DNA of 64,000 bases from NCBI GenBank assembly GCA_045605385.1, contig JAZUPW010000013.1:1-64000 (forward strand). Direction: 5' to 3'. Source of the DNA: SIG607 sp045605385 (GTDB lineage Bacteria; Bacillota; Clostridia; Oscillospirales; Acutalibacteraceae). Both the position numbers and the translations under genes were made by a program. Shown piece by piece: positions 35,351 to 43,154 of the stretch. The stretch's first letter is position 1. Every line of letters starts with the position of its first letter. The notes under the pieces are model-generated. The model did no database searches. It had not been told where the DNA came from and saw only the letters and a program-made list of their open reading frames with translations.

Positions 35351-35379
35351 TTGACTTTTTGTGCCAATTTCGTTATAAT
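35351..35379 (+). promoter_or_regulatory. Promoter of the rpmH-rnpA cluster
   Basis: TTGACT (35351-35356), a 17-nt spacer and TATAAT (35374-35379) form a strong promoter about 75 nt before rpmH. Confidence 0.8.
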
Positions 35380-35453
35380 AGCAAGGAATGGTGTGTATAA
35401 GGGCAGTTATGTCCCTTTAATATCAGAAATTGGTTTTAAAAGGAGGTTCTGAA

Positions 35454-35588
35454 ATGAAAAGAACATATCAACCTAAGAAGTTGCATCGTAAAAAAGAACA
35501 TGGCTTTTTAAAGAGAATGGCTACAGCAAACGGCCGTAAGGTACTTGCCCGCCGCAGAGCAAAAGGTAGAAAGCAGCTCACATACTAA
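35454..35588 (+). CDS. rpmH: 50S ribosomal protein L34
   Basis: This 44-aa very basic protein begins MKRTYQPKKLHRKKEHGF and ends RRRAKGRKQLTY, the standard L34 sequence. An AAAAGGAGG ribosome site lies 8 nt upstream. It is the first gene of the conserved rpmH-rnpA-yidD-yidC-jag cluster, with its own consensus promoter. Confidence 0.97.
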   Translation: MKRTYQPKKLHRKKEHGFLKRMATANGRKVLARRRAKGRKQLTY

Positions 35589-35589
35589 G

Positions 35590-35659
35590 ACCACTTGTAG
35601 GGCGGACTTCCATGAAGCAAAGTTTTCCCTTTGCTTTATAGAAGTACGCCCTTTGTGGT
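35590..35659 (+). other. Long interrupted hairpin between rpmH and rnpA
   Basis: ACCAC, AGGGCG, ACTTC and AAGCAAAG on the left (35590 to about 35622) pair in order with CTTTGCTT, GAAGT, CGCCCT and GTGGT on the right (35629-35659), separated by small internal loops. It fills nearly the whole intergenic space. It may be an attenuator or an RNase III-type processing stem that separates highly expressed rpmH from rnpA. No long T tract follows, so it is not a simple terminator. Confidence 0.65.
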
Positions 35660-35699
35660 TGTTGCCATAAAAAATAGTATGCAGGAATAAGGTTTTTTG

Positions 35700-36035
35700 A
35701 TGAGAATCGAGAAATTTAAACTTAATAAGGAATTCCGTCGCCTTTACGGACGCGGAAAATCGCTTGTGTCACCGCATATTGTAACCTACGCATTACGCGG
35801 TAAATGCGAAAATATCCGTATAGGTATAACTGTTGGCAAGAAATTTAATAATGCTGTTTGCCGCAACCGTGCAAAGCGGGTAATTACTGCTGCATTCAAC
35901 AGCATAAAAGAAGACGTTTTGCCGCACAGTGAAATTGTATTTGTTGCAAGAACCCGAATTTTAGGGGTGAAAAGTACTCAGGTTGCAAACGAAATGAAAC
36001 AACATCTTGCGCAACTTGGCTTTCTTAAACAATGA
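35700..36035 (+). CDS. rnpA: Ribonuclease P protein component
   Basis: This 111-aa basic protein binds RNase P RNA for tRNA 5' maturation. RnpA signature features are ITVGKKFNNAVCRNRAKRVI (about 47-66) and an N-terminal FKLNKEFRRLYGRG. The ATG at 35700 is preferred to the TTG at 35697. Its stop overlaps the start of yidD (ATGA). Confidence 0.95.
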   Translation: MRIEKFKLNKEFRRLYGRGKSLVSPHIVTYALRGKCENIRIGITVGKKFNNAVCRNRAKRVITAAFNSIKEDVLPHSEIVFVARTRILGVKSTQVANEMKQHLAQLGFLKQ

Positions 36036-36274
36036 AACACGTATTAATTTTTTTAGTAAAGATTTACAGAAAGTTTTTTTCGGCCGCTAAGGGCGGTCCG
36101 TGTTGCCGTTTTTATCCAACTTGTTCAACCTACGCTTTAGAAGCGTTAAAGGTTCACGGCGCATTTAAAGGCAGTGCTTTAAGCATTTGGCGGCTTTTAC
36201 GCTGTCATCCGTTCAGTAAGGGCGGTTATGATCCCGTACCCGAAAAACGCCAAAAGTTAGAAAAAAGAAAATAA
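36032..36274 (+). CDS. yidD: Membrane protein insertion efficiency factor YidD
   Basis: This 80-aa protein has the family hallmark CCRFYPTCSTYALEALKVHG and CHPFSKGGYDPVP. It aids YidC-dependent membrane protein insertion. It overlaps rnpA by 4 nt, so the two are translationally coupled. A small hairpin (AACATTACG / CGTAATGTT, about 36281-36301) separates it from yidC. Confidence 0.95.
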   Translation: MKHVLIFLVKIYRKFFSAAKGGPCCRFYPTCSTYALEALKVHGAFKGSALSIWRLLRCHPFSKGGYDPVPEKRQKLEKRK

Positions 36275-36318
36275 TCTGTAACATTACGTTGCGTAATGTT
36301 TAGTAATGGTGAAATATA

Positions 36319-37260
36319 ATGAATTTTTTAAAACCCTTGTTTAATTTAATAAATCAGTATGTTTTTTCTCCCGTGCTGAGATTTTTTACCGAAATAAGCG
36401 GTGGAAGTTTCGCTATGGGTATTTTCTTGTTTACTCTTGTTATTAATCTTTTGCTTATTCCCCTAAGCATTAAAAGCCAGAAGGCTTCGGTTCAACAAAT
36501 AAAAATTAAGCCGAAGTTGGACGACTTAAAGAAAAGATGCGGCGACGATAAGCAGAAATATCAGCAGGGTATGCAGAAAATTTATACCGAAGAAAACGTT
36601 TCAATGGGCGGTGGCTGTTTGCCTATGTTCATTCGTTTGCTTCTTATTATGAGCGTTTATTACCTTGTAATTTCGCCTATTACCTATCTTGCGCCCACCG
36701 TTAGCGAAGAAACTCTTAACGGCGCAATTCAGGCAATAGAAACAACCGATACTTACAGGGCAGAACTTCTTGTAGTGGAACAGGCTTTGGCAGATAACGT
36801 TACAAATGAAAATCTTCTTGCTGTAAGAGAAGGTATTAAGGATATTAAGTTTGAAATTTTAGGAGCAATTGACCTTACAAAAACTCCCGATTTTTCTCTT
36901 AATTTCTCAAATGTAACAAAAGAACAGGTTCTTTTGTGGACAATTCCTTTTGCTTCCTTTATAACAGCAATGTTCTCAAGCATTATAAGTATGTTGCAGC
37001 AAAAGAAGGTTAACCCAGGTGCGCCAAGTATGGCAGGCATGATGCTTACTATGCCAATTATTTCTTTGGTAATTGCATTCAGCGCTCCTGCAGGTCTTGG
37101 CTTCTATTGGGCTTGTTCTTCGCTTATAGGTGCATTTATACAAGCGGGTGTTCAAGAATTTTACGGTCCGCATAAAATAATTGCAACCGAACAAAAAAAG
37201 GCAGTTTTAACTGCTTATGAAAAAGAAACAAAAATAAAAGCGGCTAATGCCGATAATTAA
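36319..37260 (+). CDS. yidC: Membrane protein insertase YidC/SpoIIIJ
   Basis: This 313-aa Oxa1/YidC/Alb3-family insertase has an N-terminal segment that enters the membrane directly (FAMGIFLFTLVINLLLIPLS), a cytoplasmic coiled region (IKIKPKLDDLKKRCGDDKQK), and membrane segments at about 95-120, 200-230 and 240-275. The extracytoplasmic loop between the second and third helices is longer than in Bacillus SpoIIIJ. No lipobox is evident. In spore formers it also supports SpoIIIA assembly. Confidence 0.93.
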   Translation: MNFLKPLFNLINQYVFSPVLRFFTEISGGSFAMGIFLFTLVINLLLIPLSIKSQKASVQQIKIKPKLDDLKKRCGDDKQKYQQGMQKIYTEENVSMGGGCLPMFIRLLLIMSVYYLVISPITYLAPTVSEETLNGAIQAIETTDTYRAELLVVEQALADNVTNENLLAVREGIKDIKFEILGAIDLTKTPDFSLNFSNVTKEQVLLWTIPFASFITAMFSSIISMLQQKKVNPGAPSMAGMMLTMPIISLVIAFSAPAGLGFYWACSSLIGAFIQAGVQEFYGPHKIIATEQKKAVLTAYEKETKIKAANADN

Positions 37261-37278
37261 ATTTAGGAGGATATTCTT

Positions 37279-38172
37279 GTGATTAAAGAAGCATTCGGAA
37301 TAGCCGATACCGTTGAAGAGGCTAAAGAGGCTGCTATTGCCGAACTTAATGCCGGTATAGATGCAGATATATCGTTTGAAATAATAGATATGCCCAAGAA
37401 AAAATTGTTGGGAGTTTTTGGCGGAAGCAAGGCTAAAGTAAGAGCCTACGTTGAAATTGCCGAAAAAGAAAAGAAAAAACAAAAACCGCAGAAAAAGGCT
37501 CCACAGGTTCGCACAAACAAAGAAGAAACTATTCAGAAGCCTAAGGCTGCAAAGGTTGAAAAAGAAGCAAAACCTGTTAAAAATGATTCCGTTTACAGCG
37601 ATGCTGTTGATTATACAGAATTAGAAGCAAACACCCCTGCGCACAAGGCAGTTAATTACTTAATTAAAGTTTTAGAAGGTCTTGGCTGCAGAGAATTAAA
37701 CGCAAAGGTTGCTTTAAAAGATGGCGGAGCAAGAATTGCGCTTACGGGCGAAGGTCTTGGCGCTTGTATAGGTCACCGCGGTGAAACCTTAGATGCTTTA
37801 CAGTATCTTTGCTCTATGGTTGCAAGTGTTGGCGGATATTACCGTATTTCTTTAGACGTTGGTAACTATCGCGAAAAGAGAGAAAGAACATTAACTTCAT
37901 TGGCTAACCGTATAGCCGCACAGGTTATACGCAGTGGCAGAAGCCGTTCTTTAGAACCTATGAATCCTTATGAAAGAAGAATTATTCATACCGCAGTTCA
38001 GGAAATCGAAGGTGTTACTTCTAACTCTGTGGGCGAGGGTGACCGCCGTCACGTTGTTATAAGTCCCGACGGTACAGTGGCAAAGAAAAACGATAATCAA
38101 GCAACTGCTTCTGTTTCCAGAGCGCCTAGAAGCGATTCTGATTCATTACCCCTTTACGGAAAAATTAAATAA
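37279..38172 (+). CDS. jag: RNA-binding protein Jag/KhpB (SpoIIIJ-associated)
   Basis: This 297-aa protein has a Jag-N domain (about 1-55: GIADTVEEAKEAAIAELNAG), a Lys/Glu-rich linker, a KH domain (about 125-205, with GLGACIGHRGETLDALQYL) and an R3H domain (about 210-275, with NPYERRIIHTAVQ). It binds RNA and partners KhpA in cell division and elongation control in Firmicutes. The GTG start at 37279 is supported by TAGGAGG. It ends the cluster; mnmE and mnmG do not follow as they do in many genomes. Confidence 0.94.
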   Translation: MIKEAFGIADTVEEAKEAAIAELNAGIDADISFEIIDMPKKKLLGVFGGSKAKVRAYVEIAEKEKKKQKPQKKAPQVRTNKEETIQKPKAAKVEKEAKPVKNDSVYSDAVDYTELEANTPAHKAVNYLIKVLEGLGCRELNAKVALKDGGARIALTGEGLGACIGHRGETLDALQYLCSMVASVGGYYRISLDVGNYREKRERTLTSLANRIAAQVIRSGRSRSLEPMNPYERRIIHTAVQEIEGVTSNSVGEGDRRHVVISPDGTVAKKNDNQATASVSRAPRSDSDSLPLYGKIK

Positions 38173-38178
38173 AAACAC

Positions 38179-38215
38179 AAACGGCTTGTCAAAAATTTTG
38201 ACAAGCCGTTTTTTT
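38179..38215 (+). terminator. Terminator of the rpmH-jag cluster
   Basis: A stem of about 14 bp (AACGGCTTGTCAAAA / TTTTGACAAGCCGTT) is followed by T residues. Confidence 0.9.
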
Positions 38216-38269
38216 GCAAAAAAAATAACCGCCCATAAACGGCGGAAAAAGCAATATAAAGTTTCAGCC

Positions 38270-38304
38270 AAAACCGACTTGTGCATAAAGCATAAGTCGG
38301 TTTT
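38270..38304 (-). terminator. rpsT terminator
   Basis: AAACCGACTT-TGC / GCA-AAGTCGGTTT forms a stem of about 13 bp, with one bulged base on each side, downstream of rpsT on the minus strand. It is followed by a short T run. Confidence 0.72.
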
Positions 38305-38337
38305 AATATTTAAGCTGATCTTAAGGTTTCCCTTTAA

Positions 38338-38598
38338 TTAGTTAGCCTTGTTTAAACGGCAAACTAAAGCAGATTTCTTTCTTGCAGCAGTATTCTTATG
38401 AAGAATACCCTTAGCGGTAGCCTGATCTATTTTCTTAACAGCAACCTTTACTGCTTCTGCAGCATCAGCAGACTTGTTTTCAATAGCGGCATCTGCTTTC
38501 TTAACAGCGGTTCTTAAAGCAGAACGGTAAGCCTTGTTACGTTCAGCGTTAGCAGCATTAACGATAACACGCTTCTTAGCAGATTTAATGTTTGGCAT
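38338..38598 (-). CDS. rpsT: 30S ribosomal protein S20
   Basis: This 86-aa basic protein begins MPNIKSAKKRVIVNAANAER and is rich in Ala and Lys, matching S20 throughout (LHKNTAARKKSAL). A GGGGAGGTG ribosome site precedes the ATG. It is a single gene diverging from gpr, the arrangement found in many Clostridia. Confidence 0.96.
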   Translation of the reverse strand: MPNIKSAKKRVIVNAANAERNKAYRSALRTAVKKADAAIENKSADAAEAVKVAVKKIDQATAKGILHKNTAARKKSALVCRLNKAN

Positions 38599-38719
38599 CG
38601 TTACACCTCCCCAGAATTAATCGCATACAGTTATAATACCACTAATTGCAAAAAAAAGCAACAACTTTTTTAATAAATTTTAAAATAAAGAAAACACTAA
38701 ATTTAAGGAAGTGTTTTAT

Positions 38720-39565
38720 ATGAACAGAACCGATTTGGCAATAGAGTTAAAGGAACAGGCATCGGATTTAAGCGGGATTGAAAGTCAAACTGTAAAAAAC
38801 GGTTTGCTTACAGTTACCAAAATAAAGGTTACCAGTGAAAAGGGAAGTAAAACTATAGGCAGGCCAATTGGTACTTATATTAATATTGATGTGCCCGATT
38901 TATGCTTACACGGCGGGGAGTACGGACAACTTGAAGAAATAATAATAGAAGCGCTTAACGGTTTTAAGTTTCCTAAAAATAATATTCTTGTTGCGGGGCT
39001 GGGAAACAGAAAAATCACTCCTGACACGTTAGGCCCCGCTACGGCTGATTCGGTTCTTGCAACAAGGCATATTTCGGAAGATTTAAAAAAACAAACGGGA
39101 CTATCAACCCTTAAAAACGTTTCGGTAATTCTTCCCGGTGTTTTGGGACAAACGGGTATAGAAACCGTTGAAATAATAAAAGGAGTTATAGCATCGGCAA
39201 AAATAGAAGGACTTATTGTAATTGATGCTTTTGCGGCAAGTGACGTAAAGCGGTTGGCTACTACAATTCAACTTTGTGATACAGGTATTTCTCCGGGTTC
39301 GGGTGTTGGTAACAACCGAAAAGAAATTAGCGAAACCACGCTTGGTATTCCTGTAATTGCCGTTGGTGTTCCAACCTGCGTTGATGCAAGTGTTATTGCC
39401 GCTTCAGTAACAGGGTATAAAGATAACGGGGAAAAAGTAAATATGATAGTCACACCAAGAGAAATAGATATACTGATAGACCGAAGCGCTACAGTACTTT
39501 CAAGAGCAATTAATTTCTTTTTACAGCCCGATACCGACAGAGAATTGCTTATTTCCGTTGTATAA
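38720..39565 (+). CDS. gpr: Germination (spore) protease GPR
   Basis: This 281-aa aspartic-type protease degrades small acid-soluble spore proteins at germination. The N terminus MNRTDLAIELKE resembles the self-cleavage region of the zymogen. VAGLGNRKITPDTLGPATAD, VLPGVLGQTGIETVE and VIDAFAASDVKRL are family motifs. The ATG at 38720 has AAGGAA at 9 nt; the GTG at 38711 abuts that site. It precedes spoIIP, as in other spore formers. Confidence 0.95.
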   Translation: MNRTDLAIELKEQASDLSGIESQTVKNGLLTVTKIKVTSEKGSKTIGRPIGTYINIDVPDLCLHGGEYGQLEEIIIEALNGFKFPKNNILVAGLGNRKITPDTLGPATADSVLATRHISEDLKKQTGLSTLKNVSVILPGVLGQTGIETVEIIKGVIASAKIEGLIVIDAFAASDVKRLATTIQLCDTGISPGSGVGNNRKEISETTLGIPVIAVGVPTCVDASVIAASVTGYKDNGEKVNMIVTPREIDILIDRSATVLSRAINFFLQPDTDRELLISVV

Positions 39566-39618
39566 AATTTTCTTTGTTTTCATATATATAAACAAAGAAA
39601 AAACAGGGGGCAGTGGTT

Positions 39619-40614
39619 TTGAAAGATAAATGCGGAAGTTTGTTTTTAAGTGTTGTTTCAATTATTTGTCTTGCCGTAACTTTGTTTTCGGTATATCTGC
39701 TTTTAGATAATAAGCAAATTATAAACGAAAATTTTTCTTTAAAAGAGTATACAGTTGAAAATTCTACTGAGATAACACAACCTTCCGTAAGTGAAGAAAG
39801 CGAAGCGGTAGAAACGGTATCACCTGAAAATGCGGTGGGTAAAATCAGCGAAAAAACCGTTTCTCCGTATACGGCAAATACTTCATATAACAATATTTAC
39901 GTAAACAACAAAACCAAACAACCCTTTAATATAAGTGAGTTTTTAAAAGAAGATTTTAATATTAAATTTAGCAAAAATTCTACACCGCAAGCTCTTATAA
40001 TTCATACCCACACAAGCGAATGTTATTTGAAAGAATCCAGAGATTACTATACCGAAAGCGACGTTACAAGAACTACCGATACGTCTTATAACGTTGTGGC
40101 GGTAGGTGACGTAATAGCAAAAAAACTTAATAATGCAGGGTTCAACACATTACACGATACAACGGTTCACGATACCGCTTATACGGGCAGTTATTCGCGA
40201 AGCGCTAAAACCATAAAGAATTATTTAAGCGAGTATCCCTCAATTAAACTTGTAATTGACGTGCACCGCGATTCTATTGGAAGTGATACCAACAAGGTAA
40301 AACCTGTTACCGTTATTCAAAACAGAAAAGCGGCGCAGGTAATGCTTGTTATGTGTTGCGGCGAAGGAATTGATGACTTTAATAATTGGCGCGATAATTT
40401 AAAATTTGCGCTAAAGTTTCAGCAAACAATGGAGGTAATGTATCCATCTCTTGCAAGAAGTATGCATTATTTATCTTATAAATATAATCAAAATCTTTCT
40501 ACACCATCGATTTTGCTTGAAGTGGGAACAGATTCAAATTCCATAGAAGAAGCTCTTACAGGGGCAGATTTCGCAGCAAATGCGTTGGTGGCGTATATGA
40601 ACACTCTATCATAA
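39619..40614 (+). CDS. spoIIP: Stage II sporulation protein P
   Basis: This protein of about 331 aa has one N-terminal transmembrane segment (about 10-32) and a SpoIIP amidase/endopeptidase domain. ALIIHTHTSECY (about 130) and IDVHRDSIGSD carry the zinc-binding residues expected for peptidoglycan hydrolysis during engulfment. The TTG at 39619 is favoured by AGGGGG at 8 nt; the GTG at 39613 is only 2 nt from that site. The small membrane gene at 40626 follows closely. Confidence 0.93.
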   Translation: MKDKCGSLFLSVVSIICLAVTLFSVYLLLDNKQIINENFSLKEYTVENSTEITQPSVSEESEAVETVSPENAVGKISEKTVSPYTANTSYNNIYVNNKTKQPFNISEFLKEDFNIKFSKNSTPQALIIHTHTSECYLKESRDYYTESDVTRTTDTSYNVVAVGDVIAKKLNNAGFNTLHDTTVHDTAYTGSYSRSAKTIKNYLSEYPSIKLVIDVHRDSIGSDTNKVKPVTVIQNRKAAQVMLVMCCGEGIDDFNNWRDNLKFALKFQQTMEVMYPSLARSMHYLSYKYNQNLSTPSILLEVGTDSNSIEEALTGADFAANALVAYMNTLS

Positions 40615-40625
40615 GGAAGTTTTAA

Positions 40626-40823
40626 ATGAAAACGAATACAAAAATTTTCTGGCGTACCGTAAAATATACGTCGGTTTGGATATTGGCTTTTGCCATTTTA
40701 ATATACGGAATATGTAAAAGTTATTTACAAATAAGAAGAATAGGATTTGGGGAATATAAAAACGCCGTTGAATACAAAGACGGCGTTTTAAGTGTATTTG
40801 ATTTTGAAATTGTTATAAATTAA
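40626..40823 (+). CDS. Small single-pass membrane protein
   Basis: This 65-aa protein has one transmembrane segment (about 14-33: TSVWILAFAILIYGICKSYL) and a short hydrophilic tail. No family is recognised. AAGGAAG is the ribosome site, 11 nt after spoIIP, so it is probably cotranscribed with it and perhaps sporulation-linked (inference). Its 3' end overlaps the convergent zinc-lipoprotein gene by 4 nt. Confidence 0.65.
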   Translation: MKTNTKIFWRTVKYTSVWILAFAILIYGICKSYLQIRRIGFGEYKNAVEYKDGVLSVFDFEIVIN

Positions 40824-41722
40824 GAAAGCGCTGTTTTTAAGTTTTCGGCATTTTTCTTCATAAGCGAATAATAGGTTTCGCCGTTTTCAAATTCTTCTTT
40901 GGTAACGTTGTGGCATGAATGGAATAAAAGCGCTTTACAGCCCGTTTCGCTTACAACGGTTTCTGCCATTTTTTTATTAGAAAATTCGGTATAAAAAACA
41001 GCGGGAATTTTTTGTTCTTTTACGGCTTTAATTAAATCGGTAACAGCCGAAGCATTAGGTTCTGTATGCGAATTGCAACCTGGGAATGCCGAAATAACGT
41101 TAAGGTTATATTCATCGGTAAAATGTCTTACTGGAAAACGGTCGGCAAAAACAACGGTTTTTCTTTCTGCATTTTTTACTATTGCAAGGAACAAAGTGTC
41201 AAGTTCGTTTAATTTATTGGTATATTCTGCAAAATTCTTGTTATATATACCGCTGTTATTAAAGGAAAGGTCGGCGAGTTCGCACATAATAGCATAAGTA
41301 ATTGCTTTGGCATTGACAGGCGAAGTCCATACGTGTTCGTCACTTTCGTGATTATGCTCGTTATGGATATCCGTTTCCTTTACAACGTCAAGCATTTTAA
41401 TAACGTTAAGTTCTTTGTTATCGTTTATCAAAGAATCTACCCACTTTTCGTTTTCACCGCCAACACAAATAAGCAAATCGCTTTTTTGTATTTTTATAAT
41501 ATCGGCAGGCGTGGGCTCATAGTCGTGCGCTTCCTGTCCGGGTTTCAAAAGCAAGGTTATATTGGCATAAATTCCGCAAAGTTCTCTTGCAAAATCGTAT
41601 GCGGGAAAACAACTTGTAACAATGTTTAATTTGTCGTTTTGTTCTTTCGGTGTTGAACTGCAAGAACAAAGCAATGTACAAACAAGTGTTAAACAAATAA
41701 TGGTTAAAACAAATTTTTTCAT
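40820..41722 (-). CDS. Zinc ABC transporter substrate-binding lipoprotein (ZnuA/AdcA-like)
   Basis: This 300-aa protein has lipobox LLCSC. It belongs to cluster A-I metal-binding proteins: metal-ligand His residues are visible in GQEAHDYEPTP, DEHVWTSPVNA and CNSHTEPNASA, with an acidic ligand late in the protein. A His-rich loop (IHNEHNHESDEH, about residue 125) precedes the second ligand, typical of zinc rather than manganese binders. No permease or ATPase gene is adjacent, so its transporter lies elsewhere. The start at 41722 has GGAG upstream. Confidence 0.88.
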   Translation of the reverse strand: MKKFVLTIICLTLVCTLLCSCSSTPKEQNDKLNIVTSCFPAYDFARELCGIYANITLLLKPGQEAHDYEPTPADIIKIQKSDLLICVGGENEKWVDSLINDNKELNVIKMLDVVKETDIHNEHNHESDEHVWTSPVNAKAITYAIMCELADLSFNNSGIYNKNFAEYTNKLNELDTLFLAIVKNAERKTVVFADRFPVRHFTDEYNLNVISAFPGCNSHTEPNASAVTDLIKAVKEQKIPAVFYTEFSNKKMAETVVSETGCKALLFHSCHNVTKEEFENGETYYSLMKKNAENLKTALS

Positions 41723-41734
41723 AAAAACTCCATT

Positions 41735-41766
41735 TAAAAAACACCTCGGCAAAATTCTGCCGAGGT
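41735..41766 (-). terminator. gdhA terminator
   Basis: A hairpin of ACCTCGGCA and TGCCGAGGT arms is followed on the minus strand by TTTTTT. It lies between gdhA and the zinc lipoprotein gene. Confidence 0.85.
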
Positions 41767-41776
41767 TATTTGTTTT

Positions 41777-43123
41777 TTATACAGTACCCTGTGCTTTCAT
41801 GGCTTCTGCGACTTTAATAAAGCCTGCGATATTAGCACCTGCAATAAGGTCGCCTTCAAAACCGTATTCTTTAGCGGCTTTAACGGAATTATCAAATATG
41901 GATTTCATAATTCCTTTAAGTTTTTCATCAACTTCTTCGGCAGACCAGTTATATCTCATAGAGTTCTGGCTCATTTCAAGACCGCTTACAGAAACACCGC
42001 CTGCGTTAACAGCTTTAGAAGGAGCAATAACAACGCCGTTTTCTTTAAGATATTCAATTGCTTCGTTAGTTGTAGGCATATTAGAAACTTCAACGTAATA
42101 CTTAACGCCGTTTTTAACTATCATTTCGGCTTCTTTCATATCAACTTCGTTCTGTGTAGCGCAAGGCATAAGAACATCGGCTTTAACGCCCCAAGGTTTC
42201 TGACCTTCAAAGTAAGGAACACCGAATTTATCAGCGTATTCTTTAACTTTATCTTTGCCCGATGCGCGCATATCTAACATAAATTCAATCTTTTCATCGG
42301 TAACAATACCGTCTTCATCATAAATGTAGCCGTCGGGACCTGAAATGGTAACAACTTTACCGCCGAGTTCAGCAATTTTCTTAACCGTACCCCAGGCAAC
42401 GTTACCGAAACCTGAAACAGCAAAAGTTTTGCCAACAATACTTTCACCGTAAGATTTAAGTAATTCTTCGGTGTAATAAACAGCGCCGAAACCTGTTGCT
42501 TCGGGACGGATAAGCGAACCACCGTAGGGAAGTCCCTTACCGGTTAAAACGCCTGTAAAGTCGTTCTGTAAACGCTTATACTGACCGAAAAGATAACCGA
42601 TTTCTCTTGCGCCAACACCAAGGTCACCTGCAGGAACGTCGGTGTTAGGACCAATGTGTCTGAAAAGTTCAGTCATAAAACTCTGGCAGAAACGCATAAC
42701 TTCAGCGTCGCTCTTGCCGCGTGGGTCAAAGTCGGAACCACCCTTACCGCCGCCCATAGGAAGACCTGTAAGGCTGTTCTTGAAGGTTTGTTCAAAGCCT
42801 AAAAACTTAATAATTGAAGCGTTAACGGTGGGATGGAAACGGAGTCCGCCCTTGTAAGGACCTATAGCGGAGTTGAACTGTACACGGAAACCGCGGTTAA
42901 CCTGAACTTTGCCGTTATCATCTACCCACGGAACGCGGAAAATAATCTGACGTTCAGGTTCTACCATACGTTCAACAACGCCTGCTTCAACTAAGTCGGG
43001 ACGCTGTTCAATAACGGGTTCAATTGAACTTAAAACCTCGGTAACTGTCTGAATAAATTCAGGTTCGCCGGGATTACGTTTTTTAACTGTTTCTAATACG
43101 GAAATAAGATATTCGTTTTTCAT
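41777..43123 (-). CDS. gdhA: NADP-type glutamate dehydrogenase
   Basis: This 448-aa hexameric family enzyme interconverts 2-oxoglutarate plus ammonia and glutamate. PMGGGKGGSDFDPRGKSDAE contains the substrate and catalytic lysines (about 120-140), and VSGFGNVAWGTVKK is the Rossmann nucleotide site. The ATG at 43123 with AAGGTG upstream is preferred to the GTG at 43132. It is monocistronic with its own terminator. With the aconitase and isocitrate dehydrogenase encoded near the window end, it links citrate to glutamate. Confidence 0.95.
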   Translation of the reverse strand: MKNEYLISVLETVKKRNPGEPEFIQTVTEVLSSIEPVIEQRPDLVEAGVVERMVEPERQIIFRVPWVDDNGKVQVNRGFRVQFNSAIGPYKGGLRFHPTVNASIIKFLGFEQTFKNSLTGLPMGGGKGGSDFDPRGKSDAEVMRFCQSFMTELFRHIGPNTDVPAGDLGVGAREIGYLFGQYKRLQNDFTGVLTGKGLPYGGSLIRPEATGFGAVYYTEELLKSYGESIVGKTFAVSGFGNVAWGTVKKIAELGGKVVTISGPDGYIYDEDGIVTDEKIEFMLDMRASGKDKVKEYADKFGVPYFEGQKPWGVKADVLMPCATQNEVDMKEAEMIVKNGVKYYVEVSNMPTTNEAIEYLKENGVVIAPSKAVNAGGVSVSGLEMSQNSMRYNWSAEEVDEKLKGIMKSIFDNSVKAAKEYGFEGDLIAGANIAGFIKVAEAMKAQGTV

Positions 43124-43154
43124 TTTTTTCACCTTTACTATTAATATAATTTAT

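Noticed and set aside
35321..35453. Replication origin next to rpmH
   Set aside because: No cluster of DnaA boxes (TTATCCACA-like) and no dnaA or dnaN nearby.
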